This document shows, one piece after another, positions 62,530 through 64,000 of a stretch of DNA of 64,000 nt; the first letter of the stretch is position 1, and each line of letters starts with the position of its first letter. The position numbers and the translations under genes are program-made. The stretch comes from Symbiodinium natans. Lineage: Eukaryota > Sar > Dinophyceae > Suessiales > Symbiodiniaceae. The DNA lies in assembly GCA_905221605.1 (NCBI GenBank), contig CAJNDS010002294.1:281501-345500 (forward strand). Reading direction: 5' to 3'. The notes beneath the pieces are model-generated. The model saw only the letters and a program-made list of their open reading frames with translations. It searched no databases and had not been told where the DNA came from.

Positions 62530-64000
62530 ATCCGTGGCTGTGCAATGCGCATCTGCGCCGATGCACGGATACTCGGCTAAGCCGGTTTTAGTGTAAGGAA
62601 CGTATCTCACATTCTTCAACATGGCCGGCGACAACGTCAAGACCAAGATGCAGGCTCGTAGTCTCGTAGTTGCAGGTCGTAGGCACGGCATAGTCGGACG
62701 TGCTTGGAAAAAATCTGGCTAAGTTGCGGCAGACGCATGGGCTTTACTTTGTCGACCTTGCGGTCAGCATGGGAAGGGTGGCGGTCGGAGGTAAAGTGCA
62801 AGCTTCGCCCTGTTCACGTTACCACGCGCTTCAGACTGCACCTTCTGTACAAGTGCAAGCTTAGACAAAGCCAGCATTTGTTTGCCGGCAGGTGGATCCA
62901 GCGCGGTATCCCAGCTTTCGCTTGACTGTGTACGAGATCTGGCACAAGCATGGCCTCTTAGGTTTTACCAGAGGTAGTCTCTTCAAGGGTATCTATCTTA
63001 TACTTGGATCGACCCTCGCCATAGGCATTCAGGAAAGGCTGACGGAAATCATGGCAGCCTTGTTCCGATAAGTGGTGAGGTGGTAATTGTTGACGGTAGA
63101 CGGCCAAGCTGCTCTACAACTTATGACGCAGATCGGTTTGACCGAATTCTCCGCCTTGGTGTGCAAAAGAGTTCAGTGTAGAAGCCAACGCTTGGTTCTG
63201 GTCCAAGTGCACCCTCACAAGCCCCAAAGCCTTGTGAAGCATCCTAGTCATTCCTACGCCCTCGGAGCATCGGCTCAAGCTCAATCAGGTGTGAAACATT
63301 GTGAAGCACCTCCAACACAGGGGATTTCACGTGCGAGTACGAGCTAAACATTAATGGCGTGCAGCTGAATGCGCTGCTATGTCGTATGCTGCGTGCGCCT
63401 GAGAGCATTGTATGCGCTCTTAAAATCACGATTTTTTGAACATGATGGTCTCAAAGGCCACAAGTTCCACTCCTAAGCGTCCTGGGTGCCTGGCTTACAC
63501 TGGCTGATTCTTACGTAAGCTGTTCGTTCGTCCACAATGTGTTGTCTTCGACTTTGGGCTAGCACTTGCAACATCACTGTCACTTCCCATAGCACCTGAT
63601 TGAACAGGTAAGATTCCTTGCCCTTGCTACCAGTGGGACTGAGTCAGAACTGACGTGAAAGGATGTGCGATGCGATGTCTCTTCAGAGGTCAATCCGAAC
63701 TCCACGAGATGGGGACTCTGCGCAATCCCCAGATCCTAGTAACTAGTAGGTATGTCTGACAAGGTGCTATGAATTCTTTCGCTCTACCTTTTGCCCTGGC
63801 GTAGCCAAGGCTTACGTGCAGGACTCGAACGCTGTCTCCGAGGCAATGCAAGTTTCTCTTACGAACAAACGGACGTGATTTGTGCCTGCAAGGCGGTGAA
63901 GAGAATCCAAAGCTGCGCTGCAGATATCCGAAAAGAGGCCGGACGGATCCTGACACACTGCTCACTTAGACCACGAAGGGGCAGCACTCGGAATGAGTCT
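62530..64000. other. No clear gene
   Basis: Open frames at 62704-62925 and 63087-63347 (plus) and 63690-63965 (minus) have no domain features. A tRNA-like T-loop sequence near 63821-63836 on minus lacks the rest of a tRNA. Confidence 0.35.

Noticed and set aside
63810-63900. tRNA-like T-loop (GTTCGAGTCC on minus)
   Set aside because: No D-arm, anticodon stem or acceptor stem can be folded around it, and the T-stem does not pair.

Overview
The window looks like nuclear DNA of a dinoflagellate, most likely a Symbiodiniaceae-type alga. The reasons are: GC-rich DNA with sparse genes cut into small exons; introns that can be reconstructed with GT-AG, GC-AG and GA-AG borders, often with the same short sequence at both ends; pentatricopeptide-repeat (PPR), ankyrin, TPR and rhodanese genes; a secreted coiled-coil protein of a type I associate with dinoflagellates; and degenerate TTTAGGG-type repeats. 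There are no bacterial operons, ribosome binding sites, CRISPR arrays, insertion sequences, tRNA or rRNA genes that I can see. Species assignment is inference.

Layout. 0.9-1.7 kb: ankyrin-repeat gene. 3-5 kb: unidentified exons. 6.1-7.5 kb: PPR gene 1 with introns of 64-72 bases. 8-14.5 kb: scattered exon-like pieces, including small ORFs of 55 and 50 codons and coiled-coil pieces. 14.9-16.3 kb: a multi-pass membrane protein resembling sphingomyelin synthase/PAP2_C but lacking one catalytic histidine. 16-23 kb: unidentified exons. 23.2-23.8 kb: a degenerate repeat field. 26.4-27.4 kb: rhodanese gene. 27.8-28.5 kb: degenerate telomere-like block. 31-38 kb: unidentified genes, a CTG/poly-leucine ORF and a 600-base AAT-rich minisatellite (36.24-36.84 kb). 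39-41.1 kb: PPR gene 2. 42-44 kb: exons including a ubiquitin-like one. 44.85-45.5 kb: G-rich telomere-like array beside the only plausible minus-strand gene. 46.0-48.1 kb: long intronless gene for an EXD1-like exonuclease-fold protein ending in a 13-base tandem repeat. 49.8-54 kb: unidentified exons. 55-57.4 kb: TPR gene with large GA and GAA microsatellites in its introns. 58.06-60.69 kb: secreted coiled-coil gene in three exons. 61.5-62.5 kb: unidentified exons.

Nearly every supported gene is on the plus strand, which fits the unidirectional gene arrays of dinoflagellates. The genes do not form one pathway. PPR proteins normally bind organellar RNA, and the ankyrin, TPR and ubiquitin-like exons suggest protein-interaction or turnover roles. 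I see no discrete multi-gene system. The most unusual material is in the EXD1-like gene with its frame-shifting 13-base array, the GA-AG intron with an 11-base direct repeat, and the catalytically altered PAP2_C-like protein.

Limits: exons were found by eye from protein-like reading frames, so most borders are approximate and many 'unidentified exon' calls could be wrong. GC-rich DNA gives long spurious ORFs on both strands.
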